A stretch of DNA of 64,000 bases from Pelomonas baiyunensis (GTDB lineage Bacteria; Pseudomonadota; Gammaproteobacteria; Burkholderiales; Burkholderiaceae_C), in NCBI RefSeq assembly GCF_043555935.1, contig NZ_JBIGIB010000004.1, positions 496,001-560,000 on the forward strand. Direction: 5' to 3'. The position numbers and the translations under genes were made by a program. Of the stretch, positions 53,817-62,878 are shown piece after piece. Numbering within the stretch: position 1 is the first letter of the stretch; the number at the start of each line of letters is the position of its first letter. Under the pieces are notes generated by a model, which saw only the letters and a list, made by a program, of their open reading frames with translations, made no database searches and was not told the DNA's origin.

Positions 53817-55469
53817 ATGTCAGAACCCATCGCCAGCCGCATCGAGACGGAAGTTCGCCGCCGCCGCACCTTCGCCATCATCAGCCACCCCGACGCCGGC
53901 AAGACCACGCTGACGGAAAAGCTGCTGCTGTTCTCGGGCGCCATCCAGATCGCCGGCTCCGTGAAGGCCCGCAAGGCCACGCGCCACGCCACCTCCGACT
54001 GGATGGAAATTGAAAAGCAGCGCGGCATCTCGGTGGCGTCGTCCGTCATGCAGATGGAATACCGCGACTGCGTGATCAACCTGCTGGACACGCCGGGCCA
54101 CCAGGACTTCTCGGAAGACACCTACCGCGTGCTGACCGCCGTGGACGCGGCGCTGATGGTGATCGACGCGGCCAACGGCGTGGAGCCGCAAACCCGCCGC
54201 CTGCTGCAGGTTTGCCGCGCGCGCAACACGCCCATCCTGACCTTCGTCAACAAGATGGACCGCGAGGTGAAAGACCCGCTCGCGCTGATGGACGAGATCG
54301 AGCAGGAACTGGGCATGACCGTCGTGCCCTTCACCTGGCCGGTGGGCATGGGCAAACAGTTCCACGGCGTGATGGACCTGCGCCAGGAGCGCATGCGCGT
54401 GTTCGCCCCCGGCGAGGACCGCGTGGCCGGCACCGAGGAAGTGCTGGAAGGGCTGGACAACCCGATCTACGCCGAACGCTTCGGCATGCAGTACGACAAC
54501 GCGCAGGGCGAGATCGAACTCGTCAAGGAAGCCGCGCCCGCCTTTGAGCACGACGCCTTCCTGAGCGGCAAGCAAACGCCCATGTTCTTCGGCTCCGCCG
54601 TGAACAACTTCGGCGTGCAGGAAGTGCTGGACGCGCTGGTGGAACTGGCGCCCCCGCCCGACGTGCGCGAATCCATGCAGCGCACCGTCAAGCCCGAAGA
54701 GCCCAAGTTCACCGGTGTGGTGTTCAAGATCCAGGCCAACATGGACCCGGCCCACCGCGACCGCATCGCCTTCGTGCGCGTGGCCTCGGGCCGCTTCGAG
54801 CGCGGCATGAACCTGAAGGTGGTGCGCTCGGGCAAGGGCCTGCGGCCCAACACGGTGGTGACCTTCATGAGCCAGAAGCGCGAGCTGCTGGACGAAGCCT
54901 TTGCCGGCGACATCATCGGCATTCCCAACCACGGCGTGCTGCAGCTGGGCGACACCATCACCGAAGGCGAAGCCCTGCAGTACACCGGCCTGCCCTTCTT
55001 CGCGCCGGAAATGTTCCGCAGCGTGGAAGTGGCCGACCCGCTCAAGACCAAGCAGCTGCGCGAGGGCCTGCGCCAGCTGGGCGAGGAAGGCGCGATCCAG
55101 GTCTTCCGCCCCGAGGCCGGCAGCGTGCTGCTGCTGGGCGCTGTGGGCCAGCTGCAGTTTGAAGTGGTGGCCCACCGCCTGGAGCACGAGTACGGCGTGA
55201 AGGCCCGCATCACCGCGGCCCGCTACAACGTCGCCCGCTGGGTGACCTGCGACGACGCCGAAGGCCAGCCCGGCAGCGGCGAGAAGGAGCTGCGCCGCTT
55301 CATCGACCACAACGCCCACCGCGTGGCCTGGGACGCCGTGAACGCGCCCACCGTGCTGCTGGAGTACGCCGGCGAACTGCGCGCCATGCAAGAGAACTGG
55401 CCCCGCATCAAGTTCCACGCGCTGCGCGAGCACGCAGGCCTGGTCTTCCAGCAGCGGATGGAAGGCTGA
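53817..55469 (+). CDS. prfC: Peptide chain release factor 3
   Basis: A 550-residue translational GTPase that recycles RF1/RF2 from the ribosome. G1 is SHPDAGKTTLTE, G3 is LLDTPGHQDFSEDT and G4 is FVNKMDRE. The length is close to E. coli RF3 (529). The C-terminal end, from 55346 on (PTVLLEYAGELRAM, then IKFHALREHAGLVFQQRMEG), is repeated about 94% identically at 59739-59862, showing that this region was duplicated. The start at MSEPIASRIETEVRRRRTFA matches the family. Confidence 0.97.
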   Translation: MSEPIASRIETEVRRRRTFAIISHPDAGKTTLTEKLLLFSGAIQIAGSVKARKATRHATSDWMEIEKQRGISVASSVMQMEYRDCVINLLDTPGHQDFSEDTYRVLTAVDAALMVIDAANGVEPQTRRLLQVCRARNTPILTFVNKMDREVKDPLALMDEIEQELGMTVVPFTWPVGMGKQFHGVMDLRQERMRVFAPGEDRVAGTEEVLEGLDNPIYAERFGMQYDNAQGEIELVKEAAPAFEHDAFLSGKQTPMFFGSAVNNFGVQEVLDALVELAPPPDVRESMQRTVKPEEPKFTGVVFKIQANMDPAHRDRIAFVRVASGRFERGMNLKVVRSGKGLRPNTVVTFMSQKRELLDEAFAGDIIGIPNHGVLQLGDTITEGEALQYTGLPFFAPEMFRSVEVADPLKTKQLREGLRQLGEEGAIQVFRPEAGSVLLLGAVGQLQFEVVAHRLEHEYGVKARITAARYNVARWVTCDDAEGQPGSGEKELRRFIDHNAHRVAWDAVNAPTVLLEYAGELRAMQENWPRIKFHALREHAGLVFQQRMEG

Positions 55470-55559
55470 GGCCTCCAACCTCCGTCGCCGCCCTGAACCT
55501 TCGATACAGTCCGCCCGCCACCCAAGCGGGGCGTTAGGTCCAGGTTCAGGGAGAGCCAC

Positions 55560-57524
55560 GTGCAGTTTCATTCGTCAACGCCCGCGGGCGTGCCCCGTGC
55601 CGCCACAGTGGCCGCGATGTGCCTGGCGGCGTTCGTGACCGCCTGCGGTGGTGGCGGCAGCAGCGCCCCGGCGCCCGCGCCGCCGCCGGCGCCCACCGTG
55701 CAAGCTGTGGACGACCCCTTCACGCTGCCGGCCGGAACGCCGTCCGACCTGGCGGTGCTGGTGAATGATTCGGTCACGGGCGGCACCGCGACGGTCAGCG
55801 TTGCCACGAACCCGGCGCACGGCCAGGTGACGGTGCAGGGCACCACGCTGCGCTACGCGCCGGATGCTGGCTTCTATGGCACCGACCAGTTCAGCTACCG
55901 CGTGGACGTGGGTGCGGCGAGCAGCACCGCCACCGTCAAGCTGACCGTCGAGGCCGAGCTGACCTTGAGCGGCAGCCTCAAGCCGGCGCCGACGACGCCG
56001 ACCGACGTCATCGCCCAGGTCGGCGACCGTCAGTTCAAGGCCAGCGTCGATGCCGGCGGCCGCTATCTCGTCCAGATCAAGAGCGCACGCGCCGACAGCC
56101 TCGTCACGCTGACCAGCCAGGGCACGGCCGCCGAGGCTCGCTTGGCCATGGCCAGTGCCGTGAGCGACTTCGGCACCCTGTTCGCACGGAACAGCCCGCG
56201 CCTGGACGACACACAATGGCCCAGCCTGCGGCTCGACGTCTTGACCACCGCCCGCTACGGCCTGCTGCTGCAGACCGGCATGCCCACCAACGGCACGGGT
56301 CTGCGCGCGGCCCTGCGCAGGCAGGATCCGGACGACCTGTTCAACCTCGTCATGCAGTTGCGGCACCTCTTCGAGGAAAACGGCGCCCTGCCGGCGGGCA
56401 TGGGCACGACGCTGGATTACCTGCGCAGCGCAACAGCCCTGGCCGGCACGCCTTACCTTTGGCAGGCTGGTTCCAAGGTCTATCTCTCCCCCACCGCCGA
56501 TGCCTTTGCTGCCGCCGAGGCACCGACCGTGGCGTCCACCGGGCGGCGACTGATCATTGCGCAGCGTCTTTTCAGCTTGGCGCCCGATGGCCAGGCCACC
56601 GTGCAGGCCTACGACTCGGCCACGGTCTATCCAGGCCGATGGACCCGGGACGGCGACACCCTGCGCGTGAAGCTGGATGGCCCGCGCCCGCCGGCGGGCT
56701 CCGTCATCTGGTACCCGGAGTACCGGCTGCGGAGCGTCCGCGGCACGGACGACCAGCCCAGCGCGCAGTTGATGCTGGACGCGGACGTTGACCCCAACTG
56801 CGCGCGCATGTCCCCCGCCTGCGTGGGCTACACGTTGGGCTGGAGGCCGTACACGAGTTTCGATCTCGAGCGCGACCGGCTGCCGCTGCGGGCTGAGGAC
56901 TTTGCTGCCTCGCAACGTTGGGCCGGCTTGATCGCAGAGGCTGACGCGAGCACGGCCCTGTGCTTGTGCCGCGCGCGCGAAGTGAGCTTCGGCGCGGCGC
57001 TGGAGCTGCCCGGCTTCACAGGGCAACTTGTTGAGGGCCAATTGCTGCTGCGGGCGGGCAACCTGACCCATCGCTACACCCGCTTGCGCCAGGATGCCGA
57101 CGGGCTCGAGCTCTGGCTGGTGGAGCTGGAACAGAACGGCACGCGCGTGAAGGCGAAGCTCATACCGGTTGTGAAGGCGGCCGACGTGACGCTGAACGCG
57201 ACCTCGGCCACCCGGCGCTGGTTCGCGCCTAACCTGCCCCAGCAGCACGATCCTCTGCATTGGTCAGGGAACGAATCATGGTGGCAGGCCGATGGCAAAG
57301 TCATCTCGATCGACCACTACAACGGCAAGCCCTATGCCACCTCCACCTGGACGCTGTCGGGCGACGGCCGCGAGGTCACAAGGCTTACAGAAGATGGCTT
57401 CATCTATCGCTACCGACTGGTCGCTGCGCCATCCGGCAGCTACCTGGCGCTGGTATCGCCCAGTACCTATAGCGACGGGACGACGTATCTGGTCCGCCTG
57501 CGTGACCTCGGGCCGATCAACTGA
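55560..57524 (+). CDS. Large lipoprotein with cadherin-like tandem domain, paralog A
   Basis: A 654-residue protein starting at GTG. The leader ends in AFVTACGGGG (lipobox). Residues about 45-130 form a Big_9/cadherin-like beta domain (DDPFTLPAGTPSDLAVLVNDSVTGGTATVSV, then YGTDQFSYRVDVG). The rest is a long extracellular region with no assigned domain, containing LDDTQWPSLRLDVL and FSLAPDGQA. It shares organisation and many segments with paralog B at 57545. It is outer-membrane-attached by inference. Codon use is like the neighbours'. Confidence 0.8.
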   Translation: MQFHSSTPAGVPRAATVAAMCLAAFVTACGGGGSSAPAPAPPPAPTVQAVDDPFTLPAGTPSDLAVLVNDSVTGGTATVSVATNPAHGQVTVQGTTLRYAPDAGFYGTDQFSYRVDVGAASSTATVKLTVEAELTLSGSLKPAPTTPTDVIAQVGDRQFKASVDAGGRYLVQIKSARADSLVTLTSQGTAAEARLAMASAVSDFGTLFARNSPRLDDTQWPSLRLDVLTTARYGLLLQTGMPTNGTGLRAALRRQDPDDLFNLVMQLRHLFEENGALPAGMGTTLDYLRSATALAGTPYLWQAGSKVYLSPTADAFAAAEAPTVASTGRRLIIAQRLFSLAPDGQATVQAYDSATVYPGRWTRDGDTLRVKLDGPRPPAGSVIWYPEYRLRSVRGTDDQPSAQLMLDADVDPNCARMSPACVGYTLGWRPYTSFDLERDRLPLRAEDFAASQRWAGLIAEADASTALCLCRAREVSFGAALELPGFTGQLVEGQLLLRAGNLTHRYTRLRQDADGLELWLVELEQNGTRVKAKLIPVVKAADVTLNATSATRRWFAPNLPQQHDPLHWSGNESWWQADGKVISIDHYNGKPYATSTWTLSGDGREVTRLTEDGFIYRYRLVAAPSGSYLALVSPSTYSDGTTYLVRLRDLGPIN

Positions 57525-57544
57525 GGCAGCACAGATTCCAACGA

Positions 57545-59533
57545 ATGAAACCCATGAAGACGGATCATCGACAGGGGCTCGCCTCGCTCGCCCTCGCATT
57601 GGTGGCGGGTTGCGGCGGCGGATCCGGCGGGTCTGCACCGCCCCCTGCGCCACCGGCGCCGACGGTGACGGCGCTGGACGACCAGTACACCGTGCCGGCA
57701 GGCGCCGCCGCCGTACTGGCCGTGAGCGGCAATGACACCGTGACGGGCGGCACCGCCACCCTCAGCGTGGCCACGGCGCCGGCGCACGGCAAGGTCGTCG
57801 TGCAGGGCAGCAGCCTGCAATACACGCCCGACGTCGGCTTCTTCGGCGACGATCAGTTCACCTACCGGGCCGATGTGGGCGCCGCCAACAGCACCGCCAC
57901 CGTCAAGGTGAACGTCGAGGCCGAGATCGAGCTCAGCGGCACCGTGCCGGGCATCAACTCGCTGACCGAAGTCACCGCCCAGGTGGGTGACGCCACCGTC
58001 AAGGTCAACGCGGACGACGCCGGGGCCTACAAGCTCTCGGTCAAGACGGGCAAACCGGGCGCCTTGATCACGCTGACCGCCAAGGAATCCGGCGTGCGCG
58101 CCGCGTACACGCGCACCAGCCTCGTGGGCGATGCGGGCAGCCTCTACGCCCAAGCTGGCACACGCATCAACGCCACGCAGTGGCCGGCCCTTGTGCTCGA
58201 CGCGCTGAGCACCGCCCGCCACGGCCTGCTCAAGCAACGCGGCCTGCAGCCCGCGACCACGAGCGAGCTGAAGGCCGCTGCCGCCGCACAGGACCCCAAC
58301 GACCTGCTGGACATCACGACGCTGCTGCGGCATGCGTACGAGGACAGTGCGACCTTGCCCTCGGGCGCGACCACAGCCACCGAGCTGGCAGCCAGCCCCG
58401 CCGCCCTGGCGGCCTTCAACCAGCAGTGGGTCGGCGGCTCCGTCACCTACCCCGCCCTCGTCGAGAAGACGCTGGCCCAGGTCGCCGCGGCTGCGGCGCC
58501 CACGGTCGCCGCGACCGGCAGCAGGCTGGCCGCCCTGTACGAGGGCAGCAGCAACGTCGTGATGCCCACGGGCTCGGTATTCGACCTGCGCGCCGACGGC
58601 AGTGCCACCGGCATCGTCTGGACCTTCTCCACCAACACGGCCATCAACGCCAGCTGGGCCACGGCGGGCAATACGCTCACCATCACCTTGGCCAGCCCCG
58701 TGCTGATGGACGGCCAGTACCGGGTGTACGCGCAGCAGTACAAGCAGGTGCGCGGTATCGATGGCCAAGCCAGCCGCCAGCTGATGACCCGCTGGCTGGC
58801 CGACTGCCCGGCCACCACCGCCTTCTGCCCCGTTGCGGGCTACACGGTTTGGGCGCCGGTCGTCAGCTACGACGTGGAGCGCGACCGACAGCCGCTGCGC
58901 CTGGAAGACTTCGCAGTCGGCACGACCTGGGCCGGCATCGACCTGGCGTCGAGCGCCGGCGTGGCGCAGTGCATGTGCAGCCTGCAGGCGGTGGTCACCG
59001 ACGGCACGCCCAACCTGCCCGGCTACAAGGGCCAGCTCACCGACGGCCGCTGGGTGCTGTCCGGCACCGAGACCACCTTCCGCTACACCCGGCTGGGCAA
59101 CGGCCCCGAGCCGGGCATGGAGTACTGGCTGACCGAATATCTGGAGAGCGGTACGCCCACGCGCGCCAACCTGCGCCTGGTGGCCAAGGGCGGCCCCGTG
59201 CCGACCTTCACCACCGCCGGGGCGGCACGCCGGTGGGTCACCAGCTACCAGACGGGCATCGGCAGCGCCGACCCCGCCGGGGCGCGCTACAACAGCTACC
59301 CGCAGATCCTGCACGCCGACGGCCGCATCACCTACGACTTCGGCAGTGGCGAGGTGGACCGCGGGGACCGCTGGTTCCTCTCCAGTGACAAGCGCAGCGT
59401 GATGCAGCTCACGGCGGGCAACCCCGTGGCCTATGTGATGTACGCCCCGGTGCGCGCCGTCACCGGCGGCTACCTGGCCATGAGCAGCAGCGGCGGCCTG
59501 GTGCGCATGCGCGACTTCGGCCCCGCGGACTGA
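57545..59533 (+). CDS. Large lipoprotein with cadherin-like tandem domain, paralog B
   Basis: A 662-residue protein whose leader ends in ALVAGCGGG (lipobox). The N-terminal domain repeats the paralog A layout (DDQYTVPAGAAAVLAVSGNDTVTGGTATLSV and FFGDDQFTYRADVG). The middle and C-terminal parts align throughout: VERDRQPLRLEDFA versus LERDRLPLRAEDFA, and LTPGN-like ends. Paralog A starts 2 kb earlier, with 20 bp between the two genes. Tandem duplication of a surface protein is likely. A degraded third copy follows. Confidence 0.8.
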   Translation: MKPMKTDHRQGLASLALALVAGCGGGSGGSAPPPAPPAPTVTALDDQYTVPAGAAAVLAVSGNDTVTGGTATLSVATAPAHGKVVVQGSSLQYTPDVGFFGDDQFTYRADVGAANSTATVKVNVEAEIELSGTVPGINSLTEVTAQVGDATVKVNADDAGAYKLSVKTGKPGALITLTAKESGVRAAYTRTSLVGDAGSLYAQAGTRINATQWPALVLDALSTARHGLLKQRGLQPATTSELKAAAAAQDPNDLLDITTLLRHAYEDSATLPSGATTATELAASPAALAAFNQQWVGGSVTYPALVEKTLAQVAAAAAPTVAATGSRLAALYEGSSNVVMPTGSVFDLRADGSATGIVWTFSTNTAINASWATAGNTLTITLASPVLMDGQYRVYAQQYKQVRGIDGQASRQLMTRWLADCPATTAFCPVAGYTVWAPVVSYDVERDRQPLRLEDFAVGTTWAGIDLASSAGVAQCMCSLQAVVTDGTPNLPGYKGQLTDGRWVLSGTETTFRYTRLGNGPEPGMEYWLTEYLESGTPTRANLRLVAKGGPVPTFTTAGAARRWVTSYQTGIGSADPAGARYNSYPQILHADGRITYDFGSGEVDRGDRWFLSSDKRSVMQLTAGNPVAYVMYAPVRAVTGGYLAMSSSGGLVRMRDFGPAD

Positions 59534-59556
59534 GATTCAACTGATTTTCCGGGCCC

Positions 59557-59862
59557 GTGCCGGGGGCTGACCACGCAGATGGGAGCAACCGGCGTCAAGG
59601 CCACGAAGATGGCACCGCCCTGCCTGCTGGTGCAGCGACGGCCACCGACCTCGCCTCCAGCAGCGCCGCGCTCGCCAGGCTAGAGACAAACTGGGTCGGG
59701 GGCGAGGCATCCAGGACGCCTCCGTCCAGACGTCACTCGCCCACCGTGCTGCTGGAGTACGCCGGCGCACTGCGCGCCGTGCCGGAGCACGGGCCCCGCA
59801 TCAAGTTCCACGCGCTGCGCGAGCACGCGGGCCTGGTCTTCCAGCAGCGGATGGAAGGCTGA
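59557..59862 (+). pseudogene. Chimeric remnant: third lipoprotein fragment fused to a duplicate prfC 3' end
   Basis: An open frame of 101 residues from a GTG. Residues about 15-52 (HEDGTALPAGAATATDLASS, then ALARLETNWVGGE) correspond to the paralog B segment YEDSATLPSGATTATELAAS and FNQQWVGG. From 59739 to the stop at 59862 the DNA is 94% identical, by my base count, to prfC 55346-55469, ending in the same FHALREHAGLVFQQRMEG. Both source genes are incomplete here, so it is a rearrangement remnant, probably not functional although in frame. Confidence 0.8.
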
Positions 59863-60039
59863 CGCCCCACCGCTGCCGTCAGAGTGCGCCCGCCCCCCGG
59901 TGTTGCCGGGGGCCACAGGGCAGGCATTCCGTCACGAACGGTTCGTGGGACACCCTCGGGTGTGGGGCCTTTGGGGCTCGGTCCTGCTTTGGCGCGCACC
60001 TAGCATGCGCCTCGCTTCCACTCCATCCCCAACAAAACA
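59863..60039. other. Intergenic region before the PEP-CTERM gene
   Basis: 177 bp. It contains a G/C inverted repeat CCCCCGGTG...CCGGGGG near 59895-59912 and a hairpin ACACCC-TC-GGGTGT near 59951. It includes material that may descend from the duplicated prfC downstream flank. No clear promoter elements are seen. Confidence 0.4.
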
Positions 60040-60780
60040 ATGCAAACGACCCTCGGCCGCCTCGGCCTCGCAATGTCTCTGTCGGTGGGCCTGCTGGCCT
60101 CCGCCTCGGCCCACGAAGTGCTGGTCAACGGCAACTTCGAAACCGGCAACTTCTCGGGCTGGACGGCGTCGTCTACCCAAACCTCTCCCTTCCAGGCCTC
60201 ATTCGGCGACGGCCGCAACGCCGCCATCGCCAACTCCACCAGCGGCCAACCTGCCTGGTATGTGCGCAACCAGGCTGCCAACTACTTCGGCACGCCCGCG
60301 ACGCCCATCGCCGGCTACAGCGCCTTCAACGGCTTTGACGGCAGCGGCGGCAACTTCACGTTGTCGCAGGGCTTCTCGCTGACGGGCAACCTCAGCAGCG
60401 CCCTGCTGGGTTTCACGTTCGGCACGCAAGCCACTTACAGCGGCACCAACCGCACGTTCAGCGTGGACGTGATGAACGCCGCTGGCAGTGCGGCCCTGGC
60501 CAACCTGTATGCCTTCGTGCTGCCCCAAAGCTCCACCACCTGGACGCTGCACGACATCAGCCTGGACGTCGCCGCCAAGCTCAACGCACTGGGCGCCGGC
60601 AACTACCGCCTGCAGTTCACGGAAGTCATTCCCGGCAACTACACCGGCCCCGCCCAGTTCGCCATCGACAACATCTCGCTGAACGTCAACAACGCCGTGC
60701 CGGAGCCGTCCAGCATCGCGCTGGTGGGTGCCGCAGGCCTGGCCCTGCTGGCCCTGCGCCGCAACCGCCGCGCCCGCTGA
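60040..60780 (+). CDS. PEP-CTERM-sorted extracellular protein
   Basis: A 246-residue exported protein with a Sec signal (MSLSVGLLASASAHE). The mature region looks like a beta-sandwich (VLVNGNFETGNFSGWTASS, typical of choice-of-anchor/CBM-like N-terminal strands). The C-terminus is a canonical PEP-CTERM tag: VPEPSSIALVGAAGLALLAL followed by RRNRRAR. The exosortase cleaves at this signal and the protein is exported, often with the exopolysaccharide matrix. Its function is unknown. A strong terminator follows. Confidence 0.92.
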   Translation: MQTTLGRLGLAMSLSVGLLASASAHEVLVNGNFETGNFSGWTASSTQTSPFQASFGDGRNAAIANSTSGQPAWYVRNQAANYFGTPATPIAGYSAFNGFDGSGGNFTLSQGFSLTGNLSSALLGFTFGTQATYSGTNRTFSVDVMNAAGSAALANLYAFVLPQSSTTWTLHDISLDVAAKLNALGAGNYRLQFTEVIPGNYTGPAQFAIDNISLNVNNAVPEPSSIALVGAAGLALLALRRNRRAR

Positions 60781-60799
60781 CCCTCCGCGCATGAGCGCC

Positions 60800-60824
60800 A
60801 ACCGGCCCCAGGCCGGTTTTTTTT
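60800..60824 (+). terminator. Intrinsic terminator after the PEP-CTERM gene
   Basis: AACCGGCC (60800-60807) and GGCCGGTT (60811-60818) form an eight-bp stem around CCA, followed by a run of T ending at 60824. It is a textbook Rho-independent terminator. Confidence 0.92.
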
Positions 60825-60859
60825 CGCCTCGCCGGCTGCGGGGCAGCGGCGGAGCGCGC

Positions 60860-61426
60860 TCAGCAGCGCTCGCCCACCCAGCGGCCGTTGGACAGCAGGC
60901 GCTGCTCCACCTCCAGCCCGCCGCCGATGGCCTGGCCGTTGCGGCCGTCCACCGCGTTGCCGCGCCCGTTCAGTTCCAGCGTGTAGCGCGTGGGGCCGTA
61001 GGTGGCCGAGAACGTGCCCTGCGTGCGCCCACCGCCGCTGGTGCGGCAGGCGTAGCGGCCCGCGGCTTGGCCGGCGTCGAGTTGGCTGGGCGTGACCTCA
61101 CAGGTCCACGGCCCGGTGTGGCCCAGGGACGACTCCAGGTAGCGGGCCAGGTCGATGCGCGACTGCGCCGGGGCGAGGCAACTTTGCTGCTCGCCCGACT
61201 GCACCCGGTCCAGCTCGGCCCGCTGGGCCTCGCTCAAGCGATCGCGCACGCGGGCCTTCAGCGCCTGCAGGCTGGCCCGCATGGACTGGCCGTTGATCCA
61301 GATCTCGGTGTCGGTCGCCCACAGGCCGGGCTTGACCTCAATGACCGGCGCCGCCCCCACGTGAGCGAACGCGAACAGGCTGGCGAGGGCAACCACCGGA
61401 CGAAACCGCAAGGCACAACGGGACAT
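60860..61426 (-). CDS. DUF3617 family exported protein
   Basis: A 188-residue protein with a signal peptide (VVALASLFAFAHVGAA). The mature part follows the DUF3617 pattern: KPGLWATDTEIWINGQ, RYLESSLGHTGPWTCEVTPSQLDAG and YGPTRYTLELNGRG. It has paired Cys (SCLAPAQS, TCEVTP, YACRTSG). The function is unknown, likely periplasmic. The start at MSRCALRFRPVV is chosen; an ATG farther upstream would give an unlikely leader. It is convergent to the PEP-CTERM gene. Confidence 0.82.
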   Translation of the reverse strand: MSRCALRFRPVVALASLFAFAHVGAAPVIEVKPGLWATDTEIWINGQSMRASLQALKARVRDRLSEAQRAELDRVQSGEQQSCLAPAQSRIDLARYLESSLGHTGPWTCEVTPSQLDAGQAAGRYACRTSGGGRTQGTFSATYGPTRYTLELNGRGNAVDGRNGQAIGGGLEVEQRLLSNGRWVGERC

Positions 61427-61621
61427 GGCGCAACAGGGGAGTGAAAAGGGGCCCCGATTGCAGCAGGTTCCCCCGCCCAAAGCAGCCCTGGGTTGCAACT
61501 GGTTTCGCATCGGCGCGCAGGCGCGGATTCAGGGCCGCTGCGATGATCTCGCGCTTGGCGCGTCACACGCCCCCCCATTCCCTGCCGCCACTCCCCGCTG
61601 CTTCACCCACCCGCTTCACCC

Positions 61622-62752
61622 ATGCCCAAGCACCTCCGCTCCCCATTGGCCACGCAAGCCGCTCGCGTCGCCGTGGCTGCCGTCGCGGCCCTGACCACCG
61701 CTGCGGCCCAGGCCGCCCCCGAACTGGAAACCGTCGTCGACGGACTCAAAACGCCGTGGGCCGTGGCTTTTCTGCCCGGCGGCGAACTGCTGATCACCGA
61801 GCGTGACGGCACGCTGCGAACGGCCAAACCGGGCGGCAAGCCCAGCGCGCCGATTGCCGGCGTGCCCGCTGTCGTGGCCGAGGGCCAGGGCGGGCTGCTG
61901 GATGTGCAGCTGGACAGCGACTTCGCCCGCAACCGCACGATCTACTTCTGCTTTGCCGAGCCCAGCGCCGACAAGAAGACCAACAGCACCGCGCTGGCCA
62001 GCGCCAAGCTGAGCGCCGACACCAAGCGGCTGACTGACGTGAAGGTGATCTTCAGCCAGGTTCCGAAGATGGACAGCAAGCACCACTTTGGCTGCCGCAT
62101 CGCCGAGGCGCCGGACGGCAAGCTCTTCCTGAGCCTGGGCGAGCGCTACAAGGGCATGCAGCAGGCGCAGACGCTGGACAACCACCTGGGCAAGGTCGTG
62201 CGCGTGAACAAGGACGGCAGCGTGCCGAGCGACAACCCGTTCGTGAGCACGCCCGGCGCCCTGCCCGAGATCTGGAGCTACGGCCACCGCAACTCGCAGG
62301 GCTTGATCGTGGACGCGCAAGGGCGCCTGTGGGAGCACGAACACGGCCCGCAGGGCGGCGACGAGCTCAACCTCATCAGCCCGAAGCTGAACTACGGCTG
62401 GCCCGTCATCACCTACGGCGAGAACTACGGTGGCGGCAAGATCGGCGACGGCATCGCCGCCAAGGCGGGCATGGAGCAGCCGGTAGTGAAGTGGGTGCCG
62501 TCCATCGCCCCGGCCGGGCTGGCGCGCCTGAAGAGCGACAAGTACGGCGCGGCCTGGCAGGGCAGCTTCTTCATCGGCTCACTGAAGTTCGGCCACCTGG
62601 AGCGCGTGAAGCTGGACGCCAGCAACCGCCCGGTGGAGCAAGAGCGCCTGTTCCCCGACGCCGGCCGCATGCGCGATGTGCGCGAAGGGCCGGACGGCCT
62701 GCTGTACCTGGTGCTGGAAGCGCACGGCAAGGTGGTGCGCGTGAAGCCCTGA
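61622..62752 (+). CDS. PQQ-dependent sugar dehydrogenase (aldose sugar dehydrogenase-like)
   Basis: A 376-residue exported protein with a leader ending in AAAQAAP. The six-bladed beta-propeller of the sGDH/YliI family is seen in LKTPWAVAFLPGGELLITERDGTLR, GQGGLLDVQLDSDFARNRTIYFCF, LFLSLGERYKG, GHRNSQGLIVDAQGRLWEHEHGPQGGDELNLI and the C-terminal VREGPDGLLYLVLE. It oxidises aldose sugars in the periplasm with PQQ and Ca2+. No PQQ synthesis genes are in the window. AACGATT-like promoters are not seen. Confidence 0.92.
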   Translation: MPKHLRSPLATQAARVAVAAVAALTTAAAQAAPELETVVDGLKTPWAVAFLPGGELLITERDGTLRTAKPGGKPSAPIAGVPAVVAEGQGGLLDVQLDSDFARNRTIYFCFAEPSADKKTNSTALASAKLSADTKRLTDVKVIFSQVPKMDSKHHFGCRIAEAPDGKLFLSLGERYKGMQQAQTLDNHLGKVVRVNKDGSVPSDNPFVSTPGALPEIWSYGHRNSQGLIVDAQGRLWEHEHGPQGGDELNLISPKLNYGWPVITYGENYGGGKIGDGIAAKAGMEQPVVKWVPSIAPAGLARLKSDKYGAAWQGSFFIGSLKFGHLERVKLDASNRPVEQERLFPDAGRMRDVREGPDGLLYLVLEAHGKVVRVKP

Positions 62753-62878
62753 AGCTGACCGCCAGCCGTCTGGCCCCTTGAAACGGGGGCACGGCGCCAG
62801 CAGCGCCCATCCACCACCGGCCCCGCGCCCCGATAGCATCCGCGGTTTTTTCAAAACCAGATGAAGCGGGAGAAGCGG

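Noticed and set aside
62820..62878. Terminator in the GGTTTTTTCAAAACC hairpin before the last lipoprotein
   Set aside because: The stem is short and A/T-only in the middle, lies next to the ribosome binding site and has no run of T after it.
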